A stretch of DNA of 64,000 nt from Arachidicoccus ginsenosidivorans (GTDB lineage Bacteria; Bacteroidota; Bacteroidia; Chitinophagales; Chitinophagaceae): positions 1,798,001-1,862,000 of the forward strand of contig NZ_CP042434.1 in the NCBI RefSeq assembly GCF_007971385.1, written 5' to 3'. The position numbers and the translations under genes were made by a program. Below, piece after piece: positions 47,905-58,768 of the stretch. The first letter of the stretch is position 1, and each line of letters begins with the position of its first letter. Under the pieces are notes generated by a model. That model had not been told where the DNA came from. It was given only the letters and a program-made list of their open reading frames with translations, and did no database searches.

Positions 47905-50900
47905 TTATTTTGCAATTCCCCAGTTTTTATTTGGCAAAGGCCCCATTTCTAATTCAAGGGTGCCGCCTTTAAGTACATCACTGGCATCAAAATGGAATGA
48001 ATTTAACGGATGCCCGTTCAACTTAGCTTTTTGCACATACTTATTATCATAGGAGGCATTCTTGGCAATAATCACAAATTTACGTCCCCGTCCAAAGCGG
48101 CCACCTAAGTCTATTTCAATTTTTGGGAATAAGGGACTGCCGATTTCATATTGTGGATGTGCACTGCCACCGCCGTCTGTTTGAAAGAGCCCCATGGCTG
48201 TCATGACAAACCATCCACTCATCTGCCCCTGGTCTTCATCCCCCAGGTAAGCATTACTCATGCCTTTTCCATAGTATCTACTCAATATAGAACGTGTCCA
48301 TTTTTGTGTTAACCAGGGTGCACCGGCAAAATTAAACAAGTAAGGCAGATGCATGGTTTGTTCATTGCCCTGATTGACAGGACAACTCCAATAAGCCTTA
48401 TTTGGACCATTATAGCGCCATGGTTCGCTCTTCTCAAACCCCCACAAGAGCCGATTTATAAAAGGTTTTCTTCCCACTTTGGAAATAAGCGCCTCAGGGT
48501 TTTGAGGCACAAAATAGCTCATTTGCCACCCGTTTCCTTCCACATACTCCCGGCCAGCCCCACTAAGCATGGGATCAAAATCCTTTGACCATTCACCACT
48601 ACTGGACCGCATATGACAGTAACCGGAATCATCTATTGCATTATTCCACCAGGTGGCGCGATCACTGAATGCATGTTCAATAGCAGGTTTACCCAAAGTT
48701 TTTGCAAGTTCGGCTACATTCCAATCATCAAAACTATACTCCATCGTATTAGAGAAGCTGCCTTTATCTGTAGGCACATAATGGTACTTTAGATAACTGG
48801 TTAAATCCCTGTTTCCTACAAAACCATTGTATAATTTTCTGGCAGGTGTTGACTGCATCTTAACAACGGCTTGTAGCAATTTATCTGCATCCACCGATCG
48901 AATTCCCATCTGATAAGCGGAGACCAGTAAAGGTATTTCATGTTCAGCCACCATGACAGGTATATAATTAAGCCCTGCGGGACCTTTGGCTAACCAGCCA
49001 TAGGCATCATACATCGCCAGCTGGGAATGCATCCACCGCTTGCTCCAATCAGGGGTGATTAAGTTCCAGACCTGGTTCAGGTTCCAAAAGGTATTCCAGA
49101 AGGCATCACACCCCATTACGACGTCATCAGCGTCTGTCAGCTGTTGCACTTGTCCATCCGTGCCGCGCCACTGTCCATTGGCATCACTAAATATGTTACG
49201 GCTACAAATTGACCGGTACAAACTGTTATAAAAGCGGATTTTGTCATCTCTATTATAAGTAGTCACATTAACTCTGCCCAATAACTTATTCCAGGTAGCC
49301 ACCTGATGTGCCCTGACAGCCTCAAAATCCCACCCAAAAGGTTGTTCGATTTCACGTCTCAGGTTTTCAGCCGCATTAGCGATACTGACCATCGACATGC
49401 CTAGCCGTACTTTAACCACAGCATTATGTTTTACATTAAAAGTGGCAAATAATCCGGATGTTGTCGCATCCTCAACATCTAATTGATTGGCATAATGCAC
49501 ACTATCAGCGACCCAATACCCCAGCTTTTCAATGGGCTGGTCAAATTCCAAAACAAAATGTAGCGTGTAATCCTGATCCGCGTCCCTGCTCCAGACATGA
49601 GCAGCCAGCTGATGGGCAAATCCTTCAATTCTATAATCACTTACTTTATGCCATTTTATCTGCTTTAGTTTATATCGGGTCTCAGTAGGTATCATAAAAT
49701 CAAGCAGAATCCTGGCGCCTGCTCTATCCTTTGGGAAACTAAATCTTTCAAAGCTACACCTGGTCGTCGCGGTGAGTTCGGCCTTAATACCATAATCCAG
49801 TAAATCCGCCTTATAATAGCCGATGGGGGCCTCTTCAGTGCGCTTATTAATCCTTGAACGGTAGCCACTATCTGGATCTTGTTCATCGCCGATTTTTGTT
49901 TTCAACGGACCATTTGTTGCGAATATGCCAAGTCCCCCAAGCGTCCATTCATGAACATGACTAAAGGTCCCGATTGTCTCAAAATGTGGTTCATAACCAG
50001 CCATTCGTCCTCCATTTTGGTTATCCGGGCTGATCTTTACCATAGAAAAAGGCATCCACGGCCCCGGAGCAATCATCCATCTGGAATGCGCCGTGCCTAT
50101 TCTCGTATCTACATAATCCGCCGGTGTCTGTAATTTTTGGGGTGTCCGCTTAACAGTCCCAGTCTCAATCGCCTTATTATCTATTAATATCGTATATCGG
50201 CTCTTTTGTGAATGCTTGACTGCAGGCATAGGGCATTCAAAATCATAACTGGTACTATCTATATGGGCAGAAAAAATCTTATCCCCATCCAATAAAACCT
50301 TTATGACCGGGCTACCTGAAAGGTATTTGGCTTCAATTAATAAGGGTTGACTTCGCTGTCCACCTGAAATAAACTCATAATCAGCAGACCTAACATGACC
50401 TATATAGGCATCCGTAGATATTTGCAGGCTCGTTTTATTGTCACCTAGTAAAGCCATATCATCAAACATGATCCAGGATCCGTCAATTATAGTCATGCAT
50501 ATTGAATTGCCGCCACTACGCAATAGCCTTCCAGCAATAGGTATCCTGATTTCAGTAGGGGTCCGATCTTGCTTATTGCCTTTTAATGACATAGAATCAA
50601 CAAACGGTTCATTTTTACCCGTTTTTTTTTGTTTCTTTATAGCGCCAGCTATTGCACCTATTTGAAAAGTAGTATCCACGCCATTAATACTGAGTTTTAT
50701 AACGGGGAGAAACTTTTTAGCGTAATCCGCCAAATCAATCACCAGTACATATTGGCCGCTAGGATTCACCTGCTGTAACCGAAATAAAATATTCAGTTCA
50801 TTGGTTCGCCAACCGGTGGCAGGATTTGTCCCACCCCAGGTATCCGCCGGTCCAGGTAATACATAGGGAAAATCCTTGTCCAAAACAGAACGGTTTACGA

Positions 50901-51093
50901 CAAAAAATTTATCTTCATAACCAAAGTCACTGGCCACAAAATTTTTGAAGCCGTTTGGCGCCAGTGCAAATTCATTAGCAGAATGATCCATTGTTCCAAC
51001 TTGCCAGATCTTTTTTGGAGATTGCTGCGCCCAGGCAATTGTCAGGCCCAAGAGCCATACCCCAAACATTAAGGTCCATTTTTTCATGTACAT
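47905..51093 (-). CDS. GH92 alpha-mannosidase with N-terminal galactose-binding-like domain
   Basis: 1062 residues; the signal (MKKWTLMFGVWLLGLTIAWAQ) starts at 51087, the third codon of the frame. The region about 25-220 resembles rhamnogalacturonan-lyase domain III (PL4-type sandwich; GYEDKFFVVNRSVLDKDFPYVLPGP). The GH92 N-terminal domain (from about 340, VDTRIGTAHS) and catalytic (alpha/alpha)6 barrel follow. GDEDQGQMSGWF (about 951-962) is the conserved GN[DE]D-GQMSAW motif with the catalytic-base aspartates. GH92 enzymes are calcium-dependent exo-alpha-mannosidases acting on N-glycans or yeast mannan. It is the first gene of PUL 2. Confidence 0.93.
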   Translation of the reverse strand: MYMKKWTLMFGVWLLGLTIAWAQQSPKKIWQVGTMDHSANEFALAPNGFKNFVASDFGYEDKFFVVNRSVLDKDFPYVLPGPADTWGGTNPATGWRTNELNILFRLQQVNPSGQYVLVIDLADYAKKFLPVIKLSINGVDTTFQIGAIAGAIKKQKKTGKNEPFVDSMSLKGNKQDRTPTEIRIPIAGRLLRSGGNSICMTIIDGSWIMFDDMALLGDNKTSLQISTDAYIGHVRSADYEFISGGQRSQPLLIEAKYLSGSPVIKVLLDGDKIFSAHIDSTSYDFECPMPAVKHSQKSRYTILIDNKAIETGTVKRTPQKLQTPADYVDTRIGTAHSRWMIAPGPWMPFSMVKISPDNQNGGRMAGYEPHFETIGTFSHVHEWTLGGLGIFATNGPLKTKIGDEQDPDSGYRSRINKRTEEAPIGYYKADLLDYGIKAELTATTRCSFERFSFPKDRAGARILLDFMIPTETRYKLKQIKWHKVSDYRIEGFAHQLAAHVWSRDADQDYTLHFVLEFDQPIEKLGYWVADSVHYANQLDVEDATTSGLFATFNVKHNAVVKVRLGMSMVSIANAAENLRREIEQPFGWDFEAVRAHQVATWNKLLGRVNVTTYNRDDKIRFYNSLYRSICSRNIFSDANGQWRGTDGQVQQLTDADDVVMGCDAFWNTFWNLNQVWNLITPDWSKRWMHSQLAMYDAYGWLAKGPAGLNYIPVMVAEHEIPLLVSAYQMGIRSVDADKLLQAVVKMQSTPARKLYNGFVGNRDLTSYLKYHYVPTDKGSFSNTMEYSFDDWNVAELAKTLGKPAIEHAFSDRATWWNNAIDDSGYCHMRSSSGEWSKDFDPMLSGAGREYVEGNGWQMSYFVPQNPEALISKVGRKPFINRLLWGFEKSEPWRYNGPNKAYWSCPVNQGNEQTMHLPYLFNFAGAPWLTQKWTRSILSRYYGKGMSNAYLGDEDQGQMSGWFVMTAMGLFQTDGGGSAHPQYEIGSPLFPKIEIDLGGRFGRGRKFVIIAKNASYDNKYVQKAKLNGHPLNSFHFDASDVLKGGTLELEMGPLPNKNWGIAK

Positions 51094-51225
51094 TCATTTA
51101 TATGGTCGCCCATGATTTTCAAGAAATTCAAAAACAATCAAAGGCCTCTTTTTTAAATACTTTATCAGTTGTTAAATGGCTTTATCTGCCTCATTTAATA
51201 TAATACAACCTTTTAAATTGTCAGG

Positions 51226-51237
51226 ATGTTTGAACAT
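51226..51237 (+). promoter_or_regulatory. Operator-like motif, copy 1
   Basis: ATGTTTGAACAT with TCAGG before and ATTTGACC after; similar to copy 4 over about 28 bases. Confidence 0.45.
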
Positions 51238-51439
51238 ATTTGACCTCACCATTCCGACAACGCCCAATGTAAATATGTGATGCGGAAAACATAACCAGTT
51301 ACTTCCTACCGATTCATCTTAAACTATCATGTTTTCATACAATACTAGTTTTCAATGAAAATATCAACTATGCTAATAAGTCCACTAAATAGCCCAAAAT
51401 CATATTCTGCCATTTTTAATAAGCACAGCGATATTTTAT

Positions 51440-51451
51440 ATGTGCGAACAT
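51440..51451 (+). promoter_or_regulatory. Operator-like motif, copy 2
   Basis: ATGTGCGAACAT, forming TATGT-GCGA-ACATA with flanking bases, the most symmetric copy. Confidence 0.4.
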
Positions 51452-51939
51452 ACTATTATTTTATCGAACAGCAAAAATAAAATCAACGCAATAACTGGAC
51501 ATCCTTTGGGGCTGGGCTTTAGACGATTTGTGCCTTAGGGTATGGGACTATTATTTTATAACTGATTCAGATAGACTTAGTTCAATAAATACCAATACAA
51601 TCAAATTCAACTACGTGATTATTGTTCAACCGAGCGAAAGAAACCATTTTGCCTATTATAATAATTTATTTACCTTGTATTTCGTTTATTATTACATTGA
51701 AACCCTCCTTAAATTTTAAATGGCGGAATAGACCACTTTAAAATGCTGGCTGGTTACCAGGTTTTGCGCTTAGAATTTCACTATGAATATAAGAACAACA
51801 AAGGTGAACAAAATTGTTATTCAACAAATGCGCATTTATTTAAAGGTGCTCGAAAAAAACTATTGAAATAACGGCAAATTAGGCTTCTGCTATGAATCAA
51901 CAACCTAAATATGATAAAACGCGCCCTCGTTCCTTTCTG

Positions 51940-52081
51940 AATTGGTGCTTATTAATTGCCAATTCGGTCCATACCTGATTACCGAAATTATGCCCTTGTC
52001 AATGACATTTTACTGAATTGGCCATTTTTAGTTTCCAAATTGGTACATACCAATTACCAATTCGGTGCATTTCTGATTACC
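51940..52081. repeat. Five degenerate 21-23 bp repeats, possible insertion-sequence relic
   Basis: Copies at 51940-51960, 51961-51983, 52016-52036, 52038-52058 and 52059-52081 share AATT[CG]GGT.CAT..CTGATTACC. Copies 1-2 and 4-5 abut; a 32-bp spacer separates the two groups. Multiple short repeats in two end blocks are the layout of IS21-family termini, so this may be a collapsed element without transposase genes. The identity is inferred from pattern only. Confidence 0.5.
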
Positions 52082-52125
52082 AAATCCACTGGATATTCAC
52101 TGGACTATTCAACGCCATTTTATCC

Positions 52126-54556
52126 TTATTCTGCTTTAAGTACGGTGACAGGGTTGGCCCTGGCGGCTTTAACCGACTGAAAGCTAATCGTTAATAGAGC
52201 GATCAATAGGGCTACTCCACCTGAAAGAACAAAAATCCACCAGGCAATGCCTGTTCGGTAAACAAATTGCTCCAGCCAGTGATGCATGCAAAACCATCCA
52301 ATAGGCGCTGCAATACAAAATGACAGCAAAACTAATATAATAAATTCTTTGCTGAGTAACCCTACAATTCCGGTACTGCTGGCCCCCAATACTTTTCTGA
52401 TCCCAATCTCCTTGGTTCTGCGCTCCACCGCAAACATGGCCAGACCAAAAAGGCCCAGACAGGCAATAAAGATTGCAAGCCCCGAAAATACGATGGCTGT
52501 CACAGCCGTTCTGGATTCAGCTTTGTACATATCGTTGAAAGAGTCATCCAAAAAACGGTAATGAAATGGCATACCGGGCGCAAATTTCTCCCAAACCGAC
52601 TTGACTTTACGAATCAGTCCCGTAATATCTGAGGTAGCCGCAATTTTGAAGGAGGCGGTATATGGATTGGATTTTAAAAATAAGCCAAGTGGGCCAATAC
52701 TACTGTGTAAGGATTCATAATTAAAATCTTTAATAACACCAATAACATGATATGTCTCCAGGTTACCCTTGCTATCCGTACTATACAAATTTTTCCCAAT
52801 AGGATCTCCCTGACCTAAATACTTGGCAGCCGCTTCATTGATGACCACGGCCGCAGAATCACTGCCAAATGCTTTGGAGAAATTTCTGCCCTTGACCAAC
52901 TGCATGCCCAGGGTACTGATATAATCCTCATCCACATTCCAGTTTTGCATGGAAAATCCATTAGTGCCAGTCATAACTGCGCCAGTGGAATAGGTATTGT
53001 CCCCCTGAAAGCATCAGATACGGGCAAATATCCGCTAAATGTACCTTCTTTAATCTCAGGCATCTTTAGCAACGCTTGTTTAAAGGCCGTAGCATGATCA
53101 CCCAGAACACCCGTCTCTTTAATAACAAGCACCTGGTCTTTTACAAATCCTATGTTCTTATTTTGGATATAATGCAGTTGCCTGTAGACCACGATAGTTG
53201 CAATAATCAATACAATGGAAATAGCAAACTGAAATACCACCAGGGTATTTCTGAATTTTCCAGATCCTGCTCCTTTGTTGAATCTGCCTTTTAAAACCTG
53301 TACAGGTTTAAATCCAGACAGATAAAAAGCAGGATAACTACCGGCAATTACGCCGACCACCAATGGCAATAGGATAATCAAACAAATAAAACCTGGTGAC
53401 AATAAAGTCGCAAAAGAAAGTCGCTTACCAGAAAGGTGATTAAACCCAGGAAGAACCAAAAATCGAGGGCAAGCGCAAATACCATCGCCACCACCACCAT
53501 TAAGGTCGATTCTACCAAAAATTGCATAATCAGTTGCTTTCTCTCAGTCCCAAATACCTTTCGCACGCCCACTTCTTTTGCACGGGCACCTGATCTGGCG
53601 GTGGTCAGATTAATAAAATTAATGCAGGCCATCAGTAGAATAAACAAAGCCACAGCACTAAATATATATACATACTCTATATTGCCACTGGGGGAAAGCT
53701 CCATCATTAAATGACTGTGCAGATGAATATCCGTCAGTGGCATTAAGGTATAGGTCAAAATATCCGCCTTCTGGCTGGCACTCATACTGCTAATATCAAT
53801 AAAACGAGCGGCATATGGCAATACATAATTTTTAATATAATCTGGAAAATGCTTTTCCAGCTCGTGATAATCTGTGCCTTTTTTAAGTTTAAGATAAGTA
53901 TAAAAGTTATGGCTGGTAGCTGCTCCCCAATTATAATGCACATCCTGCATATCAAAAAGGAAATCAAAATGAAAATGACTATTGACTGGCATATCCTTAA
54001 TAACTGCAGTAACGTTGTAAGGTTTAAGAGAATCCCCTGATTTAACCATCAAGGCCTTGCCAACCGCGTTTACCGTCCCAAAATATCTTTTTGCCGTGCT
54101 GGCCGTCAGCACCACAGAGGCTGGCTTATCTAATGCGTGGTTTAAATCCCCCTCAATGACCGGCAACTGAAAAACATCAAAAAAGGTAGAATCAACACTG
54201 GCGACCTTTGACTCATTAAAGTATTCTCTTCCTTTTTGAATCAATCTTCCGCCATCATTATTATAGATCCTGGTATAGTTTTCCACCTGCGGATAATCCT
54301 TTTTAAGTGCTGGCCCCATTATATCCGCAGTTTGAGCCATATGCATATCGGAACCCCCAAATTTAAAATCCGTGTTAACTCTATAAATCTGATCTTTATT
54401 CGGATAAAACGAGTCATAACTTAATTCGGAGGTTACGTATAAAGTAATCATCAAAAAACAAGCAAGGCCGATTGCCAGACCAGTTATATTGATAAAGGAG
54501 TTGACTTTATTTTTAAGCAAACTGCGCCAGGCAGTCTTCAGATAAGTTTTCAACAT
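52126..54556 (-). pseudogene. MacB/FtsX-like ABC transporter permease, two frameshifts
   Basis: Three frames build one protein of about 810 residues with the two-fold MacB_PCD-FtsX layout. The first (54556-53378) has the N-terminal helix (TAWRSLLKNKVNSFINITGLAIGLACF), periplasmic domain and first FtsX helices, ending in the T5 run (plus-strand A-run 53458-53462). The second starts LVLPGFNHLSGKRLSFATLL and breaks at the C5 run 53001-53005; adding a G on the coding strand gives FRGDNTYSTGAVMTGTNGF. The third ends in the C-terminal FtsX domain and AARANPVTVLKAE. No ATPase gene adjoins. Such permeases in Bacteroidota usually act in lipoprotein or peptide efflux and stress response. Confidence 0.87.
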
Positions 54557-54667
54557 CGTGTTCTAATTTTCAGATACTTTTTTCAAATTACCTTACATAT
54601 TTAAATATTGACAGGGGGTGGGAGGCCTCCCCTCCTCTCTCTACTCCTATTCTTATAACATTATACC

Positions 54668-57049
54668 TTATTCCGATTTCAACGTCGCTACCGGATTGGT
54701 TCGTCCGGCTTTAATAGCCTTAAAACATACCGTAAGTAATGCAATGACCATGGTGATCATGGCTGCAAGTGGAAAAATCCACCAGCTAAGCGCGGTCTGA
54801 TAAGCAAAATTCTGCAGCCACGCATGCATGACCGCATACCCCAGTGGTATCGCTATCAGCACCGCAAGGATCACCGGTTTTAATAAGTCCTTGGAAAGTA
54901 AAACCACCACTTGGCTTACAGATGACCCTAACACTTTTCTTATACCAACCTCCTTAATCCTTTTATTGGTCGTAAAAGTAGCTAGCCCAAATAATCCAAG
55001 ACTGGCAATTATTATAGCCAACATTGAAAAAGAAGTCAACAGCTTTTGTTGCTTTATATCTTTTCGGTACATATTATCAAACTGCTGATCCATAAAGCTG
55101 TATTCAAAAGGATAGCCTGGGGCCGCAGTTGCATAATCCTTTTGTAACGCCGCCAGCGTTTGTGATATTCGCCCTGGTTTTAACCGGATATATACCAACC
55201 TATTGTCATCTCCGGGCGTAATAACGAGCGGTGTAATCGCTTGCTTGAGGCTTTCAAAGCTAAAATCTGCCACTACACCGATGACCGTTCTTTTTAAAGA
55301 ATCATTTTTTGTATTCTGAATCCATTTGCCCACGGCCTGTTCAGGTGTCCAACCCAGGTTGGCAGCTGCGGTCTTATTCAAAAGTACAGCTCGCAAAGTA
55401 TCCGTAGGCATGGCGGAAGAAAAATTCCGGCCACTTAAGAGCTTTAAACCAAGCGCTTGCACATATTGAAAATCAGTATATTCCGTGTGTGCGCTCCACT
55501 TTTCTGACCGTCCTTCCACATTAAAAAAATAGGTATCAAAAAAACCGCCCGGTTCCCCTGACATTAAGGAGACCGCGGATACGCCCGGCTCCTTTAAAAT
55601 CTGCTGCTTATATAATTCTCTATTATTATATATATCACTATTATCAATTCTTACTACTAATGATTGATCCTTATCATAGCCCAACTGTTTATTTTTGACA
55701 AAATGCAATTGTTTAGAAATCACAATGGTGCCTATAATTAAAAAAACTGAGACCATAAACTGAAACACAACCAGTATTTGTCTGAATCGAATACCCGCTG
55801 CCCCCATGCGGAGCTTTCCCTTAATCGCCTGCACAGGTGAAAATCCAGAAAGCATTAAAGCCGGATAACTGCCCGACAACAAGCCCACTACAAATATAAC
55901 CCCGGCAATAAATAGATAGATTGTCGGTTCTCCCCAATCAATTCCTAAAGTATATCCCAGCATTTGATTATAAAAAGGTAATACAGCATAAAGAAAAACA
56001 AGTGCCACAACGCAGGAGATCAAGGTGATCAATAAGGATTCTCCAATGAACTGACCAATAAGTTGTTTTCTGAAAGCACCCAGTACTTTACGTAAACCGA
56101 TTTCTTTGGACCGCTGGGCAGCTCTTATCGTGGAAAGATTCATAAAATTAATACAGGCAATCAAAAGGATCAAAATAGCAATGGAAATAAATATATAAAT
56201 GACTCCTCTGTCTCCGTGCCGCTGGCCTCCAAACATGTCTTTTGCCAGATAAACATCTGAGAGTGGCACCAGCCCCAGCGAAAAATTAAAGCCATACATC
56301 TTCATTTGCTTTCCCATGTATTTTTGCATAAATGCGGGTAGTTGCGGCGTAATATCCGCTGCCTTTGCACCTGGCGCCAACTCAACAAAAGTGTACATGC
56401 TATTATTGATCCACTCCTTAAAATAGGATGCATCCTTATAATTATCTATAGGTACCAGCATATCAAAATCTAGACTAGAATTAACAGGCACATCTTTAAG
56501 CACCCCTGTAACCTTCAACTGTAATTCCTTATCCAGTTCAAGTGTTTTGCCCATCGCGCTGGCAGCGTCTCCAAAATATTTCTTAGCGGCACTTTCCGTA
56601 AGGACAATACTATGTGGATCATTTAAAGCTGTATTGTTATTGCCTAATAACCCAGGAAAAGAAAATATTTGCAAAAAAGATGGATCCACTGCCAGAATCT
56701 TCTTCTCATTAAATGACTTATCCTGTCCGTAGGAAACCAGGCTGTTGTTTGGCATAACCCGGACCATTTTTTCAATGGAAGCCGGAAAGTCGGTTTTTAG
56801 TGCAGGGCCATATAGTCCGGACAAATACGCCACACTACTTTGCTTACCCTCCAATTTCGCATAGCGAACAACCTGATAAATTTCCTTTTTATGCTCGTGA
56901 AATCCATCTGCACTAAACTCATTATGAACGAATAAAAAGATTAACAAACAAACCCCGACCCCCATGCCAAGGCCAAGAATGTTGATGATGGAAAACACGC
57001 GGTTTTTCATCAGATTTCGCCAAGTAGTTTTTATATAATGCTGGATCAT
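54668..57049 (-). CDS. MacB/FtsX-like ABC transporter permease
   Basis: 793 residues, intact. Same layout as the downstream paralogue: N-terminal helix (TWRNLMKNRVFSIINILGLGMGVGVCL), first periplasmic MacB_PCD, FtsX helices (IGLRKVLGAFRKQLIGQFIGESLL), second periplasmic part and C-terminal FtsX block (EVGIRKVLGSSVSQVVVLLSKDLL), ending in NPVATLKSE. It is 111 bp upstream of its paralogue and on the same strand, perhaps arising by tandem duplication. It lies downstream of the siderophore genes and might be co-transcribed, but a terminator at 57282-57319 argues for a separate unit. Confidence 0.92.
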   Translation of the reverse strand: MIQHYIKTTWRNLMKNRVFSIINILGLGMGVGVCLLIFLFVHNEFSADGFHEHKKEIYQVVRYAKLEGKQSSVAYLSGLYGPALKTDFPASIEKMVRVMPNNSLVSYGQDKSFNEKKILAVDPSFLQIFSFPGLLGNNNTALNDPHSIVLTESAAKKYFGDAASAMGKTLELDKELQLKVTGVLKDVPVNSSLDFDMLVPIDNYKDASYFKEWINNSMYTFVELAPGAKAADITPQLPAFMQKYMGKQMKMYGFNFSLGLVPLSDVYLAKDMFGGQRHGDRGVIYIFISIAILILLIACINFMNLSTIRAAQRSKEIGLRKVLGAFRKQLIGQFIGESLLITLISCVVALVFLYAVLPFYNQMLGYTLGIDWGEPTIYLFIAGVIFVVGLLSGSYPALMLSGFSPVQAIKGKLRMGAAGIRFRQILVVFQFMVSVFLIIGTIVISKQLHFVKNKQLGYDKDQSLVVRIDNSDIYNNRELYKQQILKEPGVSAVSLMSGEPGGFFDTYFFNVEGRSEKWSAHTEYTDFQYVQALGLKLLSGRNFSSAMPTDTLRAVLLNKTAAANLGWTPEQAVGKWIQNTKNDSLKRTVIGVVADFSFESLKQAITPLVITPGDDNRLVYIRLKPGRISQTLAALQKDYATAAPGYPFEYSFMDQQFDNMYRKDIKQQKLLTSFSMLAIIIASLGLFGLATFTTNKRIKEVGIRKVLGSSVSQVVVLLSKDLLKPVILAVLIAIPLGYAVMHAWLQNFAYQTALSWWIFPLAAMITMVIALLTVCFKAIKAGRTNPVATLKSE

Positions 57050-57281
57050 TTAAAAATCATTTAAAGTCAATAAGCCATTTCTACAATTATTCACCGTTTT
57101 GTCATGGCTTTTGGCATCGATTTAAATGCCATTTTCACATCTGATTAATTATAAAACACTTACAAATCGGGCCAAAATCAGCAACTGTCCGCTTTTGATA
57201 CAGATGCGCCTAAAACCGAACATTCAAACTGTCAGTGCCTTTAAAAAAGGATAAAATAACGCCACCGGATATTATAAAATG

Positions 57282-57319
57282 CAGATGCCCCTCTTTCTTT
57301 TAGAAAGAGGGGGCATCTG
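57282..57319 (-). terminator. Terminator downstream of the DUF4374 gene
   Basis: CAGATGCCCC-TCTTTCT pairs with AGAAAGA-GGGGGCATCTG, followed on the minus strand by CATTTTATAAT. One arm has C4 and the other G5, so one C may be missing. The rest of the 57050-57374 gap holds only the promoter of the permease gene. Confidence 0.75.
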
Positions 57320-57374
57320 AAAAGGTTTAATCCCAAAAATTCTGGTATTAAATACCACCCAATTTTGGTGATTT

Positions 57375-58621
57375 TTAAGACTGAGCCGGTAACCATCTGA
57401 TAGCGGTAATGGTGCCACCTTCAACTTCCAGACCACGGCTAGCGGAGGCAGCGGCTGCATCAAACTTATAAACAGCACTCTTGCCATCACTGGTGGTAAT
57501 ACCAACATATCCCGTTTTGCCATCTTTAGGGGAATAACTGTTCAGATCAGAAACAGAAGTAATTTTAGCGGGATCAGGCGTTCCCGTAACCCAGGTAAAC
57601 TGTTGCGTATATACATTGGCTAACCCAAAACGATCGATCTTACTGCTTTGTTTATCAGAAGGATCTGTCATACCCAGCAAAAACTGACCATTCCCCAAAT
57701 AAAGTTTAAAACCGATTTTGGAACCACCGGACTTCTCTGTGATATTAAAGAAATAATCCTTGTCATATTCGGTAGTACCACTGTTAATCCGCATAAAAGC
57801 ACAGGGTTTGGTGGAGGTGTACTCACCATTGGTTGTGGCATCCGGGGAAGAATAAGCATATACATCGCCTTTCTCATCCACTTCCAGACCGTCTGTAAAA
57901 TAAGCACCAATAAAGCTGGTTCTGTTATCGCGAATGACCTTATCGAGTGTCATATCCGGATAATTAAATACAGCAATCCAGGAGCTGTCCGGATAATTGG
58001 TACCAAAACCATCTACGCCGTCCGCCTTAATGGAGAAATAAGGCGCAAAAACCTTGTTTCCTACCTGTTTGATCCAGGAAAAATGCGCCATCTCCCCATT
58101 ACCTGCTAATTCTTTGGTATTGATCTCCCCTTCCCCTGATAACTGCAGGGTTTCTGTGTTGACCTTATACCAGTGGGAGATCTCATTGGAGATATTACGG
58201 GAAACCTTCAGTAGCAAAATATCATCATCCACCGGGGCAAAAGCCTGTACAGTCTCCGTTTGAAAATTGGTTACCTTTTGCAGTTTACCTGCATTGTCTA
58301 GTTTGTATGCCGTAACAGCACCCGGATTACCCTGTCCGTACAACATACTGAAAAATAAATTTCCGGAAGTCGTATAATAGCGCCAGGTCCATCCTGTTCA
58401 ACGCCGTTATTTTTCGTACTGATCGTGCCGCCATCCAGATCATCTGCTGTTAACAGGTAATCCGCGACCCCTTCTGTGGCTACTGGGGTAGCTGCAATAA
58501 CAAACTTCCCTTCAATGTTTGTATTACCATCACCATCCCCTGCCGGGCTATCTGATTTACTACAGGCAGTCCAAATACTCATGGCTACGAGTGCTCCTAA
58601 TAAAAGTTTGGTCCTTTTCAT
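57375..58621 (-). pseudogene. DUF4374 siderophore-binding lipoprotein (XusB-like), frameshifted
   Basis: Two frames join into about 415 residues. The first (58621-58298) has the lipoprotein signal (IWTACSKSDS) and the first blade (EGKFVIAATP). It shifts at NGVEQDG, where one missing G (plus 58389-58390) would give DGTWRYYTTSGNLFFSMLYGQGNPG; the second frame runs to the C-terminus. DUF4374 proteins are seven-bladed beta-propellers; in Bacteroides thetaiotaomicron XusB is one and binds ferric enterobactin at the surface. It follows the TonB receptor gene, the same order as in xusA-xusB. Function here is by analogy. Confidence 0.83.
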
Positions 58622-58768
58622 ATTACTTGAATTTTAATGTTTGATTTTTAATTATTAATGTTAGCGTTTTCTATTATGTCAGCCCATGATGCAATAACCC
58701 AGGGAGATAGATCCCAGTGGCCACTTGCGCAGTAACTTTTACAACCTCCTTTTCGACCATGTATGAAT

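Larger units (their letters stand above)
51094..51939. promoter_or_regulatory. Upstream region of GH92 with two operator-like motifs
   Basis: No gene was recognised; a plus-strand frame at 51528-51719 has no protein character. Two motif copies, ATGTTTGAACAT (51226-51237) and ATGTGCGAACAT (51440-51451, extended to TATGTGCGAACATA), lie 133 and 347 bp upstream of the GH92 start. The half-site TGTCGGAATG occurs nearby on the minus strand. Confidence 0.5.

Noticed and set aside
51528..52180. Plus-strand frames of 63 and 74 codons
   Set aside because: They lie in the regulatory and repeat region, have no family character and one covers the 21-23 bp repeats.
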